A stretch of DNA of 64,000 nucleotides, from positions 62,001 to 126,000 of the forward strand of contig LGRX02012738.1 of the NCBI GenBank assembly GCA_001247695.2, written 5' to 3'. Positions within the stretch are counted from its first letter, which is position 1; the number at the start of each line of letters is the position of its first letter. Both the position numbers and the translations under genes were made by a program. Source of the stretch: Cymbomonas tetramitiformis. Lineage: Eukaryota > Chlorophyta > Pyramimonadophyceae > Pyramimonadales > Pyramimonadaceae. Positions 34,062-45,638 of the stretch are shown piece by piece. Below the pieces are notes generated by a model, which was not told the origin of the DNA, made no database searches, and saw nothing but the letters and a program-made list of their open reading frames with translations.

Positions 34062-35399
34062 GACGCAATGGGAGAGTTGTGATGCGGATATATCCTCTGA
34101 GATTTACCAATTTCCGTTGGATTATTCACTTTCGACTTGCTGTAGTTTGAATATCTTTTCAATTGGTAAATAAAATGGAATTACGTGCTACATACAGGTG
34201 AGTTTGCACGATCTCGTTGTTGTTTCGCATATATTCTGTAACAGAATTTCAGACGACGACAGGAGGACCAACGGAAGAGGATTCAGTTCCTCGGTACTCT
34301 ACTGTGGGCACAGTAGTCAGTACTAACTACCTCATATCACATCTGTCATCGACGGGGCGGGGGGTGAGAATCTGACGATGACGTGAGGAATCGTCGAGTG
34401 TACAGTGTTAGGAGAAAGCATATATTTTGATGGCAATCTCCGTATTTAGTATGGAATTTCGTCACGTATTGCACAAGATGCGTGAAGATCGGATCATTGA
34501 TCGTACGATAGACCAGATTGCGGGCATTTTATGAAATTCTGAGCGGTCACTTTTTAGTTTTTACCCCCCTACCACCTACCTCCTACCCCCTACCCCCTAC
34601 CCCTACACCCTACCCATACCCCTACCCCCACCCCCTAACCCCTAACCCCTAACCCCTACCCCCTAACCCATACCCCATAACCCCTACCCCATACCCCCTA
34701 CCCCATACCCCCTGCCCCCTACCCCCTACCCCTACCCCTACCTACCCCCTACCTCTTACCCCCCCCTACCCCCCCCCTACCCCCTACCCCCTACTCCCTA
34801 CCCCCTACCCCGCCCCTGATATCTGAGACGGCTATCGAGTGACATTGACAATCTGATTCTTGTTCTCGAGCCAGCGCCATCTGAGCGCCATGGCGTGCGA
34901 GTGGTGGACCTCGAGCCGAGCGTGCGGTGCGGTGTGACACGTGACACGGTGGGTGGGTACTTGTCGATGTGGGTCCTCACTCGACTGTTATTGGTAATTA
35001 TAGAAATGCATTCTGGGTACTCACTTACGTGTGTCACTCGTACTGGCGTGGGGAGGCACCACGTCGAGCGAATTGGACACGCAGGACGCAACGCATGTCC
35101 ATCGCATGTCGTGTGAGTGTCACTCGACTGACGTGAGTTCTGAGTAGCTGACATGAGAACAATTTTCGCAGTCCAGTCGAGTGGATCCCAGCAATTGCAA
35201 GAACTTCTGGATGATATATTACTTTATCCACCTTCCGAAACGGTGTAATTGAACAACCAGGATTTGCCCGAATATCGTTTTCCATGACATATCGTTTGAC
35301 GTCAATCACAAGCGACACACACCAAGTCTGCCCATCAGCGAAAGCTTCGCACATGCCGGTCAGCGGACGAGCCGGAGCGTAGCGCACGACAGTCTACGG
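34062..35399. other. Divergent intergenic region
   Basis: Separates the start of the giant minus-strand gene (34061) from the first P450 exon (35400), so it should hold both promoters. I see no clear TATA box. Its main feature is the C-rich tract at 34562-34815. The rest shows only short chance open frames. Confidence 0.5.
34562..34815. repeat. C-rich telomere-like tract
   Basis: About 250 bp of degenerate CCCCTAC/CCCCTAA heptamers, with some CCCATAC and CCCTAC variants. On the other strand this reads TTAGGGG/GTAGGGG, similar to telomeric DNA. It lies in the middle of the scaffold, so it is an interstitial tract or a simple-sequence expansion. Confidence 0.85.
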
Positions 35400-38300
35400 A
35401 TGATTCAAAGCATACCAGGCTCCGGCCTGCTGATGAAGCGAAAGGCTGTACAGACCCTGCGATCAAGTCGAACCGACGCACGCACCAGTCTACGAATAGA
35501 TGGAAGCCCAGCACACAACAGTCAGCGGATGGATCGAAGTATGGCACATAGCATTGTGCACATGCGTCGAAGCTCATGCCAAAGTCTACGGGAATGTCAT
35601 GGACTAGTGGTGGAGCGGGCGTCGCGAGCGCATGGAAAGCGCTCAAAGGGCAGATGCAATGCAGTGGCGAGAGAGAGGCCTCCAGGACCCCCAGCTCTCC
35701 CGCTTGTAGGCAATCTCCTGCAGGTCGGAACCCTGCAGCCTAGAGGTCTTGCTTGTTGCCACGTCTGGAAGTAGTCGGTCTGAAAGGCTCAACATATTAT
35801 TTTTTTGGTTCGTAAATAATTTCCACACATTCTCCTTCCCAATTTTGAAATAGCACTGCCCTTCCGTCGCACTGATGCCGGAAGCAAAACTTGTCACGAG
35901 ACCTCTAGATGTCACGCTCCGCTGCCTACGTGCTAATAATGCTCCGCAGTTTGTGACCAAAGAAAAGCGAAAGTTTTCCTTGTCTATCACAGGGACTTTA
36001 CCTGGATAGTTCCCGAGACGCAGTTGCACGCACACTTCACATGATACACATGATACCGCGCGGACTGATGATGTCGCCACGTGGCAGGTAGGGATGGGAA
36101 AGGCGACTGGTTTTGGGCCACAGCCCCACGTGGTTCTGCGGGACCTGGCAGGAACTTACGGCGAAGTGATGCAGGTGCCCGTTTTTGCATCCATTTTGCT
36201 GCCACACGTCACCTCATACAGACAGACAAGTATGTCGGAAGTGTTCTGAAGATGCATATTGGTAGAGTAAGATTGAGAGTGATAACGGCGAGAGCAGCGA
36301 GAGCGGAGAGAGCAGTGAGAGCAAGAGCGGCGAGAGGTGTGAGAGTGAGAGCTGTGAGAGTGAGGGCGGTGGGTGGCTGCGATGATTTCAGGATGGCATA
36401 AAAGAATATTCTTTCATAGCTTCTGAGCAGTCAGCGGGGGTATGACCCCCGAGCAGGTGCAGATGGGGAGCGGCGAGCCGTGGGTTGTGCTGAGCAGCCC
36501 GGACATGGTGCACGAGGCGTTCCTTCAGCGAGGCGCCGACTTCAGCGGCCGGCCCATGGTTTCCTCCATGAGCGTGTCCTCCGGGGGCGGCAAAGGGTTC
36601 GCGGGGAATCGGCTAACACCTGCACTGAAGGAGCTGCGGCGGGAAGCCTTTGCGAACCTCTTCGGCGCCGCGCAACTGGAGGCCTCCCACCGCCTCCTCG
36701 CCTCCGAAGCCCGTGCCATTTCGGCGCACTTGCTGGCCTCTGAAGCACCAGTCAAAGGCGAAAGTCACACCCGGGAACGGGGTGTGCTCATCCGGCCTGC
36801 TCTGCGACAGGGGGTAACCAACATGGTGCTGCTTTATGTGTTCGGCAGCAGGGTCGCTTTCGCCACGGAGGGCCCGGAGAGCCGCGACTGCCCGCTGAGT
36901 GCGGAGCTGTCGCAAGTGGTAGAGGAGATCTGGGGCATCTTGACAGACACCGGAACTACCCTGTATGACATGTTGGCCCCTGCGGCCAGCGATGAGTTAA
37001 CAAGCGTCGTCTACCAGCCCCTTCGCGCTCTGGTTCAGCGACGTAACAGCATTTTGCGCCAGCTCATCCACCAACATCGTCAACAGCGGCGCTCGCAGCA
37101 CCAATCACAGCACCGGCACATGCGTTCCTCTGACCCAGGCACGTCCACAGGTGGTCGTGCACAGCAGCAAAAATATATGATCGATATCCTCCTCGAGGGC
37201 AAGTTTTCGGATGAGGAGATCCTGTATGTGCTTGTGGACATGTTCGTTGCTGGCGTTAACACAGTTTCAAGCACGATGGAGTGGATGCTGCTTCTGACTG
37301 CCAAGCATCGCGACATCCAGCGCCGGGCGAGGATCGAGCTGTCACGAGCGGCCTCACTTGCACCAGGGTGAGCCCATGGCTCCCGCCCTTGCAATCAGAC
37401 ATGAATCGAGATATCAAGACAAGAGTCAATATTCATTGCATGCATAGACACGAAGCCGTATCATATTTGCTGTATTTGCACAGCGATTTTGTAGGAACAT
37501 CGGCAGTAAGCACGGAAATTTAAACCACACATTGAACACTTCCACCAATGGAAGGCCCCATTCGAGGCTAGTTCATCTTACTCCAGCTTCATACACCTGT
37601 GGGGCGGTCATCATGAAACCACCAGAATGCGGACTGTGGCTGCATCCTTGCTGTTGGCAGGGAGAGTGCTCGCAAGGTCGATCCTCGTTTGCTGAAGTCA
37701 AATATATCCGACACCCTTCAATATGTGTTCGACATGAAACACACGCATGATTAGCCTGCTGAGCTGAGCTTTCAATTAAATCACCATCCAAACTCTGCTG
37801 TTAAGTGCAGTCCTGCCCATGCCTGGGTGGCAGGTGCACGCTGAAGGATGCGCCATTTGTTGGTGCGCTGCTGAAAGAGGTGCTTCGGATAAAGCAGCCG
37901 CTTCTGCTCCCTCGCCAGGCTGTCCGGGACACCACGGTTGGTGGCTATCATGTTCCAGAAGGCACCATCGTGTATGCCAACAACTACGCCCTTACCCATA
38001 ATCCGAAGTGGTGGGTTCGCCCGGAAGAGTTCCGTCCAACTCGGTTTCTACAGGAGGAAAGTGGCCTGCACCATACGTGTGGCAGCACTGGGACTGCTCA
38101 GGCAAACCGGAGCAGTGCTTGCGATGATAGAAAGAGCAATAGCAGCAGGAAGGTTGTGTCGAACCAGGCAGCCGAGGCTTGCAAATTTATTCCATTTTCA
38201 ATCGGGCAACGGGTGTGCCCGGGTGCGCGGCTAGCAGAAATGCAGTTGGAGACATTAGCTGTGCATATGTTGCAAAATATGGTGTGGGAGCCTGTGAGCG

Positions 38301-38413
38301 AGGATGGTTTGGTGGGTGTACTGGGGGGTCTACGTTCTGTAGATCTTCGTGAGGAGTATTCTCTGACACTAATGCCTGCGGTAAGCCAACAACTGCGGTG
38401 TATGCAAGTATAA
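35400..38413 (+). CDS. Cytochrome P450 monooxygenase
   Basis: Four exons: 35400-35723, 36088-36174, 36457-37367, 37834-38413. All phases agree, giving up to 633 residues. Exon 1 ends in the proline-rich hinge PPGPPALPLVGNLLQ. Later landmarks are LSSPDMVHEAFLQRGADFSG, the I helix DMFVAGVNTVSSTMEWML, the K-helix ExxR in LKEVLRIKQP, PEEFRPTRF, and the heme loop FSIGQRVCPGARLAEMQL with the Cys thiolate ligand. P450s insert one oxygen atom into organic substrates; this substrate is unknown. Oddities: the acidic residue before the I-helix Thr is Asn, and two low-complexity insertions (His/Gln/Arg-rich near 37070-37170 and Ser/Asn-rich near 38060-38180) lengthen the protein. The N-terminus is Arg/Ser-rich with no membrane anchor, so the start is uncertain and may be a transit peptide. 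Confidence 0.85.
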
Positions 38414-38738
38414 GTTTGTAGATGCTAGCCATACGCCTTGCAATTCAATTTGTCAACCGATATAGATATATCACATAAATACATTGAGCAGCTTTGGTGG
38501 CTGACAGGTATCATCAGTCGAATAAACCGAGGATCGATATAAATATAATGCACATGATATGCCTACTATCTATGATCGTCGCCTGATGAGGACGGTAAGA
38601 GTTGAAATGACTTTCAGCAGTTGTATGACGTGTATTATGCACATATATTACGACGTGGGGTCATTGTAAAATCTATATATGCCACGAAATCTGCACAGTG
38701 AAAACTGGATCACGCATAGGCTAAAGAATGACGACTAT

Positions 38739-39247
38739 TGTCAGGGATATGACCGATGACATATGTGTCATACCATGTCATGGCATGTCATATCATATGT
38801 TATAATGACATACAGTCGTCGAGTATTGTCAGTACGGTCGACTATGACATGTACAGTCATAATATCTGTCATCCACTCACCATGAGTGACATCTGTCATC
38901 GAGAGGCCGAGTACGGCATCCCGATGATGAAGCAAGACAAGTTCTTGAAGAACAAACTATTCTGAGAGGACGCGTCTTCGCTTCAAGCATGAATTGAACA
39001 ACATGCGGGTATCAACAGGCTAATTCGACCAGCCGATACTGTTAGTTCACCCAATGTTCTCGGGTTCACAACCCGATGGTGGTAACGCTTATGAAGCGTG
39101 AGGACATTGAGGTATATGAGGAGCATTGTGCTCAAGCAGATGATTCTGGACACCAGAGACTGCACTCATACCCACCAAATATTGATGCGCGTTGCTACAG
39201 TTCAATAGCAGCCGCATAGTCTGAAAGGTTGGATATCAACCTTGACA
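38739..39247 (+). repeat. 5' LTR
   Basis: Starts TGTCAGGGATATGACCGATG and ends TATCAACCTTGACA. It matches the 3' LTR almost base for base outside a CATGT-rich tract, with a few small differences near 39118-39132 and 39170-39235. Confidence 0.93.
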
Positions 39248-41787
39248 GTGGTTATTCTCCGTCCACGCGACGAACGAGGACATACAAGTGTGTGCAGCAG
39301 TAGATATATTGTATATAGATTGTATACTGTGTGTGTGACAGGTTCGCGCATACATACCGGCGACAGCGCTCGCACATATACGATCATCTACAAGCGAATA
39401 ATAGCATTCGTTGCAATATCGTCAGCAAACGGAGTGCGCGAGGAATCATCATCGCGAACGCATTCGCAGCTGATAGCATTCGCAGTAACATCGTCAGCAA
39501 ATAATCAGCGACAAGGTGTGCGCACTGCGTACGGATCGCACATACATGCTGTCACCATTTCGCAGGGTTGGTACGATATGCGACATACGGACGCGCGAAC
39601 GAAAAATCATCATCAGTATGTGTGATTCGCATCAGCTTCGGCAGGACGCACGGAGTTTCGTTATACGCGCGATGGCATTCGTACCATGCGACATACACCG
39701 GCGACAGCGATGTTCGCTATCCGCACTAATCGTTCAGTGCAGCGCACGCACATGATAATTTCGTTATTTGCAGATGATTTGCAAAAATCTCATCGACGCG
39801 CACATACGATGATTTAGCTCGTCAGGCGATGCGCACCTGCTATGATTTCATCATGTGCAGGGGACGCGCGATAGAGGGCGCATAATCCGTGATGCATCTA
39901 CATGCAGCGCGTCATACAATATGTGTTGCGCGCGCACGCATGATCCATGATGCATCAACATGCAGCGCGTCATACAATATGTGTTACGCGCGCACATAGC
40001 ATGCAAACATTATGTTCGTTAAAATACTGGCAGATGTACATACAATATTTGCAGTCGGACGCACAATATAACATCAGATGAACATTGATGCTGCGCAGTC
40101 ATATGTGTATTGTACCAACCAGCAGTATACACACATATGCTGTACAATAATAGTGTGCACTATCATTTCACACACTTACAGCATGCAGTATACACCATGC
40201 AGCACAATTCCACTATTATAACATATGTTGACAGTAAGTGATAAGTTAATACACTTATATCACTGACCACAAGTCATCATTATTAACACACACTACAACT
40301 TGCCATATTATACTGCGACATGTGCACCATTCACACTGTTATAATTATCAGTTTGATCACAAATGTTTGGCATACATGCACACATATGCATATCCAACTT
40401 GATCACGATAACAGTTGGCATACATATGCATATATTAACAGTGTATCATGGAAGTATTGCAAGATTAAAAAGTAAGGACTTATCTTAAAATCACCATGTA
40501 GTTCTGTCGATCGATTTGGTGACTGTCTGTCCGCGCCTAACCGACCATAGGTTTGTACCCTATGGAACCGGGGGTTGATCAAGCAATACAACTATGTTAC
40601 ACTGTAAATATGCACATCTTACACACATACCAGATGTTGCATCAATATATCATATAGCATACCTGCTGTGCAAGTATAGGCTATAAATGAATCCACTTGG
40701 TATAAGGTGCCAATCTTGGTCATAAAGACAGTAATTAGCTCAGTATTTCCTGACGTAGGATTTGGGATGGAATATTGTTCTACTGTCGATCAAAGATGGA
40801 ATACTCACCGGAGCCATTTGTGAAATATATCAATCAACTCGTCATTCATCATGATGAGATATGCAGGATTACAACTTACTAACCAAATTGATATGCATCA
40901 TGCTAGCCACATGCTGTCCAGTGGTATACAGATTATCTGGTATGATAAATTAATTTGCTTAAGTGTACTAAATCAGCAAGTACCTGCACAATGTACAATC
41001 ACTGACACTATATTGACATTCACTGATTCAGTAAGTGAAATGATCAACTATAATATCAACCACGTGTATGATAATGTAGATACCATCCAACAAACACATG
41101 TGCGTGTCGGATGTCAGTGATGGCGATAGATATGGTAAACAGGATAAAACCACATGTTGTAGGGCTGGATGGAGAATATCTCCAGACCCGAAGGCGTATA
41201 CGGTGTTCATAATGCAACTGGTAACTGGTGAACACTGTCCATACCTTTACTATCGCTGGAGCAACACCAACTTCTACATTGCATACTGACAATTGATACA
41301 GTTCTGATCAGTTCAAATGCATGTATAACTCTCTCAGATCAGTAATCATATTGACAGCTGATAGAGGTTATTATAGACGCTGCCCTGATTCATTTATCAA
41401 GCTTTGTTCTAATTTACTTGGAATCTGAAGATATCACTTTGATACTCTTTCAGTGCACCGCCATATGCCCGAGTAGATGATAGGTTACCGACAAGTTATC
41501 ACTTAAGTGACTGCACTTAAAGTTGATACACCTATATATATACGTGGTATATCATTAGGGTTGGTCTATGTATCATGGGTGTCAATCAGCAAAACCCAAT
41601 GTACCAAATATTGACCATACATATATCTTCACATATCAACATGAAAAATATCAAATTCCATTTCGTGTATTTAGGTGAGATATATTACAGAGGTGTAACA
41701 GCTGTATACATTATAGTATACACCTAGTGCTCACACACACTGACTTATATGTCAAAAAGTGGTGAAAATGGGTAAGAATCTCACACG

Positions 41788-42440
41788 TATGGCAAGTCAT
41801 CTCTTCGGTCATTCTTGGGCATGGTCGGCCAGTTTAGGAGATTTATACCAAAGTTCTCCAAGATTGCCGCGCCGCTCAATCGTCTCCTTAAGGATAATGC
41901 AGAGTTTGTCTGGGAATCTGAGCAGCAACAGGCATTTGATAATGTTAAAAGTGCCATCTGCCATGCTCCAGTATTACAGCTTCCAGATCAGAAACTGCCA
42001 TCTATTATGGAGGTCGATGGATCAGGCACACACGTTGGCCAAGTAGTATTGCAGGATTAAGGAAAAGGTATGAAGCCATGTGGCTATCACAGCGTCACTC
42101 TTTCTGATACACAGAAACGCTGGCCTATTCCTGAGATCGAGCTATTTGCCATTGTGGAGGGCGTCCGGTTCTTTCGCCACATCTTGCTGGGAGCTCCAGG
42201 GACTATTGTTCGCTCAGATCATCAGCCACTGGTTTATTTCCAGTCCAAATCCACACTAAGCCCCAAACAGGCGAGGTGGTTGGATGAGCTCTCTGAGTAC
42301 AACTTTCGAATAGAGCACATTTCTGGCGAGAAGAATAAGGTTGCAGATGCACTTACCCGTATTTCTACACTCTTTGAACTCACTGATTGTCTGCAACATA
42401 TAGACGTCGGCGAGGTACATTCAACAGACATTCCGTCTAC
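41788..42440 (+). pseudogene. RT C-terminus and RNase H of the Ty3-type element
   Basis: The frame picks up at the RT thumb (SFLGMVGQFRRFIPKFSKIA, then APLNRLL) and enters RNase H (IMEVDGSG, PEIELFAIVEG, RSDHQPLVYFQSKS, ISGEKNKVADALTR), which carries the expected acidic residues. An in-frame TAA at 42058-42060 interrupts it just after the first RNase H strand. A one-base shift follows somewhere in 42440-42480 before the integrase. The catalytic half of RT upstream is absent. Confidence 0.85.
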
Positions 42441-42469
42441 AGATTCTACATTCGCATTGCTCTTATATC

Positions 42470-44065
42470 TGCATCATCAGGTCATCAGCTCCACGACATT
42501 ATTATATCACAGTATGATCGTGACACATTTGCACAGACTATATTATCTAAGCTGGCATCATCAACATCATCACAGTCAGTCAGCAATTTCGAGCTCATTC
42601 AGGGATTGATCTATCGCAAGACCATTTTTGGCAGACAGCTTTACATTCCACCTACTGCCAAAGTTCCTACAGATGACGGTGAGATCACACAGCTTCGCCA
42701 CATTCTACTTCATGAGCGCCACTCAGCCACTATTTCTGGTCATGTAGGCAAAAATCGCATGCTTCATTTACTGCGTAGCCGATATTACTGGCCAGGAATG
42801 ACGAAGGCAGCCATTCAGTACATCCGGGAGTGCCCCGTGTGTCAACGCCGGAAAACGAGGAGACACAAACCTTATGGTCAGTCACATATACGATATTGTG
42901 TGCCTAAGACAAAATGGCTTGATGTATCTCTTGACTGGATTACTGACCTGCCTATCACCACTAACGGGCACGACAGTATATTTGTGGTAATATGCCAATT
43001 CTCTCATCGCTGTCATCGCATTCCCTTCAAAATGACTTGGACTGCTCAGCATACTGCTTCAATATATATGCAGCATATCTTCAAGCTCCATGGTCTTCCG
43101 AGGAACATCATCTCAGATCGAGACCCTAGATTTACTTCTTCATTCTGGCAAACACTGTGGAAATCTATTGGTACGAGATTGTCTATGACGTCTTCACACC
43201 ATCCACAGTCGAATGCAAGCAATGAGAGAAGCCATGCCTTCATTGAGGACATCCTCAGGTATTTTTCATTTTTGTATGATGCATGACTCACCATCCTCTG
43301 GTTTATAACTGATTAGATAGTATTTTTCTCCTCAGGTGTTGTTGCAATGATACTTCAGCCAATTCGTGGGAGGACAAGTTGCCTCTGGTGGAGTTTGCAA
43401 TTAACAACACGGTTTCTGCTACGACTGGTTACACACCATTTTATCTCGACTCGATGGCGCAGCCACTTTCGCCTCATGATCTGGCAATCACTATTCCGCC
43501 AGAAGCTCCTGTTCCAATACAGAATGCTATTCGAGATCATTTTGACCAGTACTCGGTTGTACATGCCAACGCGGTAGATAACATTTCCCGAGCAGCAGAG
43601 ATAAACCGAGCCAGATTCAATAAAACTCACATGCCCCGACAATTTGCAGTAGGGCAGAAAGTTCTTCTACGGACTGAGTTTATTCAATGGACTGGTTTGA
43701 CAGAGGCAGGCAGACACTTTAAGCAGCCATACATTGGGCCGTTTATCATATCTAAAGTGCTCAGCCATGGACGTGCTTATGAGTTAGATTTCGGGGATCT
43801 CGACATTCGTATCCATCCGGTTCAGCCTGTATCCAGAATAGAGCTGTACAATGACTCAATCCAAGCACCTTTGCCTCTGCCACAGATGATCACCGAAGAA
43901 GGGCAACCACTGTTTGAGATATCACATATACTCTCAGATAAGATCACTAGAGGTGTCAAGTACTATTTAGTGCGATATGCAGGCTATGGCCCTGAGCATG
44001 ACACCTGGGTCAAAGCCACAGAGCTGACCGATGCAGCAGACATGATAGCTGCCTATGAAGGCTAA
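42470..44065 (+). CDS. Integrase with C-terminal chromodomain, split by a 77-bp intron-like insertion
   Basis: The integrase has the HHCC zinc finger (HERHSATISGHVGKNR to CPVCQRRK), with YYWPGM between its halves, and a DDE core (DWITDLP, IISDRDPRF, then Glu in NERSHAFIEDIL). At 43259-43335 a GT-AG segment interrupts the frame; removing it joins EDIL to RCCCNDT and restores the frame exactly into SWEDKLPLVEFAINN. The C-terminal part ends with a chromodomain (ISHILSDKITRGVKYYLVRY, AGYGPEHDTWVKATEL), TAA after 44062. Chromodomains steer integration towards marked chromatin. This stretch is otherwise open and may be nearly intact. Confidence 0.85.
43259..43335 (+). other. Putative spliceosomal intron inside integrase
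   Basis: 77 bp starting GTATTT and ending TTTTTCTCCTCAG, length not divisible by three, containing stops. It is flanked by a 9-bp direct repeat TCCTCAGGT (43252-43260 and 43329-43337). Removing it restores the integrase frame. Confidence 0.7.
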
Positions 44066-44694
44066 CATTATATTAAGCCTATTGCCCTTACTTCTTGTAA
44101 TATACTTCGTATACTAATACATGTCGATCATCTATATACCTTGCTCTTAATGTTCTGTCATTATGTTGCATAAGAAGCAGGAAATTGATCCTTCCTTGCT
44201 AAGGTGTAGTGAGCCTTGTACCACATCATACCCTTGCACAGATACGCATATATGCGGGTACCATATCTGTGGATAAATAAAAACTGCTATGCTACCTTTG
44301 CCAGACCGTGGTTTGTCATTCGGATCTTATGGCCAGTAATCCGCAGCTACCGGATACTGAGGTGGACGGAGTTGTGATCCTGAGTTATGATTGACATACA
44401 TGACTAAACGAATTTCACATTAGTACGTTGTCGAATCCACTCTATGAAATGTTCGTCAGAGCGCGCGTACCGGACCGAAAAATAAAAGGAGAACTGGGGC
44501 AGATCGGGTGAGGATTTAAAGTGGACTCATAAAGCCCCTCCGATATCTCGTTAAGCAGGGCCCACTCCGTTTGCATTAAACCAAGCCCCAAAAACGGGCT
44601 CTCCATAGTATTCCTGTGAACTTCGGGGAAGTAAGCTCTCTGAAGGGAGGAAGAGGTGGATGCATTATATAAAGCCGTAAAAACGTATTCGTTT

Positions 44695-44850
44695 TTAATT
44701 CGTCACTCTGAAATACGATACGAACGGCAGCGCAATATCTATCCGTAACGTAAACCTCGGAAGATACCTTGAAACGTCACTCTGAAATACGATACGCAAT
44801 TCATGGATACTTGAAACGTCACTCTGAAATACGATACGCAATTCATGGGG
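44695..44850. repeat. Short repeats upstream of the 3' LTR
   Basis: The phrase CGTCACTCTGAAATACGATA occurs three times (near 44700, 44776 and 44818), the last two as part of a longer duplication that includes CGCAATTCATGG. A second duplicated phrase, TTTAAAGTGGACTCA, lies near 44515 and 44894. These are inside the retroelement, between the chromodomain stop and the polypurine tract. Confidence 0.65.
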
Positions 44851-45054
44851 GCTACATCCTAAGAACTGTAAGGCTAAATGCCTAAGGTGAGGGTTTAAAG
44901 TGGACTCAGTCCCCCCAATATCCTAAAAACACCTTGAGGGACGCCTCATCGGTGTAAGAAGACTGGTACCAGCTCAACAACAAAGACATCAAAGACATAT
45001 ACAAAGGTATGCACCCTATATTGTGAGGTCACAACTCTTCTAAGAGGGGAGATC

Positions 45055-45633
45055 TGTCAGGGATATGACCGATGCCATATGTGTCATACATGGCATGCGT
45101 GTCATACATGTCATGCATGTCATACATGTCATGTCATGTCATGTCATGTCATGCCATGCCATATCATGTCATGTCATATGTTATAATGACATACAGTCGT
45201 CGAGTATTGTCAGTACGGTCGACTATGACATGTACAGTCATAATATCTGTCATCCACTCACCATGAGTGACATCTGTCATCGAGAGGCCGAGTACGGCAT
45301 CCCGATGATGAAGCAAGACAAGTTCTTGAAGAACAAACTATTCTGAGAGGACGCGTCTTCGCTTCAAGCATGAATTGAACAACATGCGGGTATCAACAGG
45401 CTAATTCGACCAGCCGATACTGTTAGTTCACCCAATGTTCTCGGGTTCACAACCCGATGGTGGTAACGCTTATGAAGCGTGAGGACATTGAGGTATATGA
45501 GAAGCATTGTGCGGCTCAAGCAGATGATTCTGGACACCAGAGACTGCACTCATACCCCACCAATATTTGTTGCGCGTTGCTACAGTTCAATAGCAGCCGC
45601 ATAGTCTGAAAGGTTGTAATATCAACCTTGACA
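45055..45633 (+). repeat. 3' LTR
   Basis: Same ends as the 5' LTR but about 70 bp longer, because a CATGT/CATAC simple repeat is expanded at 45085-45175. Confidence 0.93.
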
Positions 45634-45638
45634 ACTAT

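Larger units (their letters stand above)
38739..45633 (+). mobile_element. Ty3-type LTR retrotransposon (chromovirus-like), internally deleted
   Basis: 6,895 bp with TG...CA LTRs at 38739-39247 and 45055-45633, flanked by a perfect 5-bp target duplication ACTAT (38734-38738 and 45634-45638). A polypurine tract (AAGAGGGGAGA, 45042-45052) precedes the 3' LTR. A TGG at 39249 may begin the primer-binding site, but I cannot match it to a tRNA. The coding order that remains is the end of RT, RNase H, integrase and chromodomain, all plus strand. Gag, protease and most of RT are missing: 39248-41780 is AT-rich without supportable coding sequence. There is a stop at 42058 and a frameshift near 42450-42480. 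The element is not autonomous. Confidence 0.93.

Noticed and set aside
39242..39625. Possible gag remnant after the 5' LTR
   Set aside because: The 127-codon frame shows no zinc knuckle, no capsid-like pattern and a repetitive CGCACATAC-type composition.
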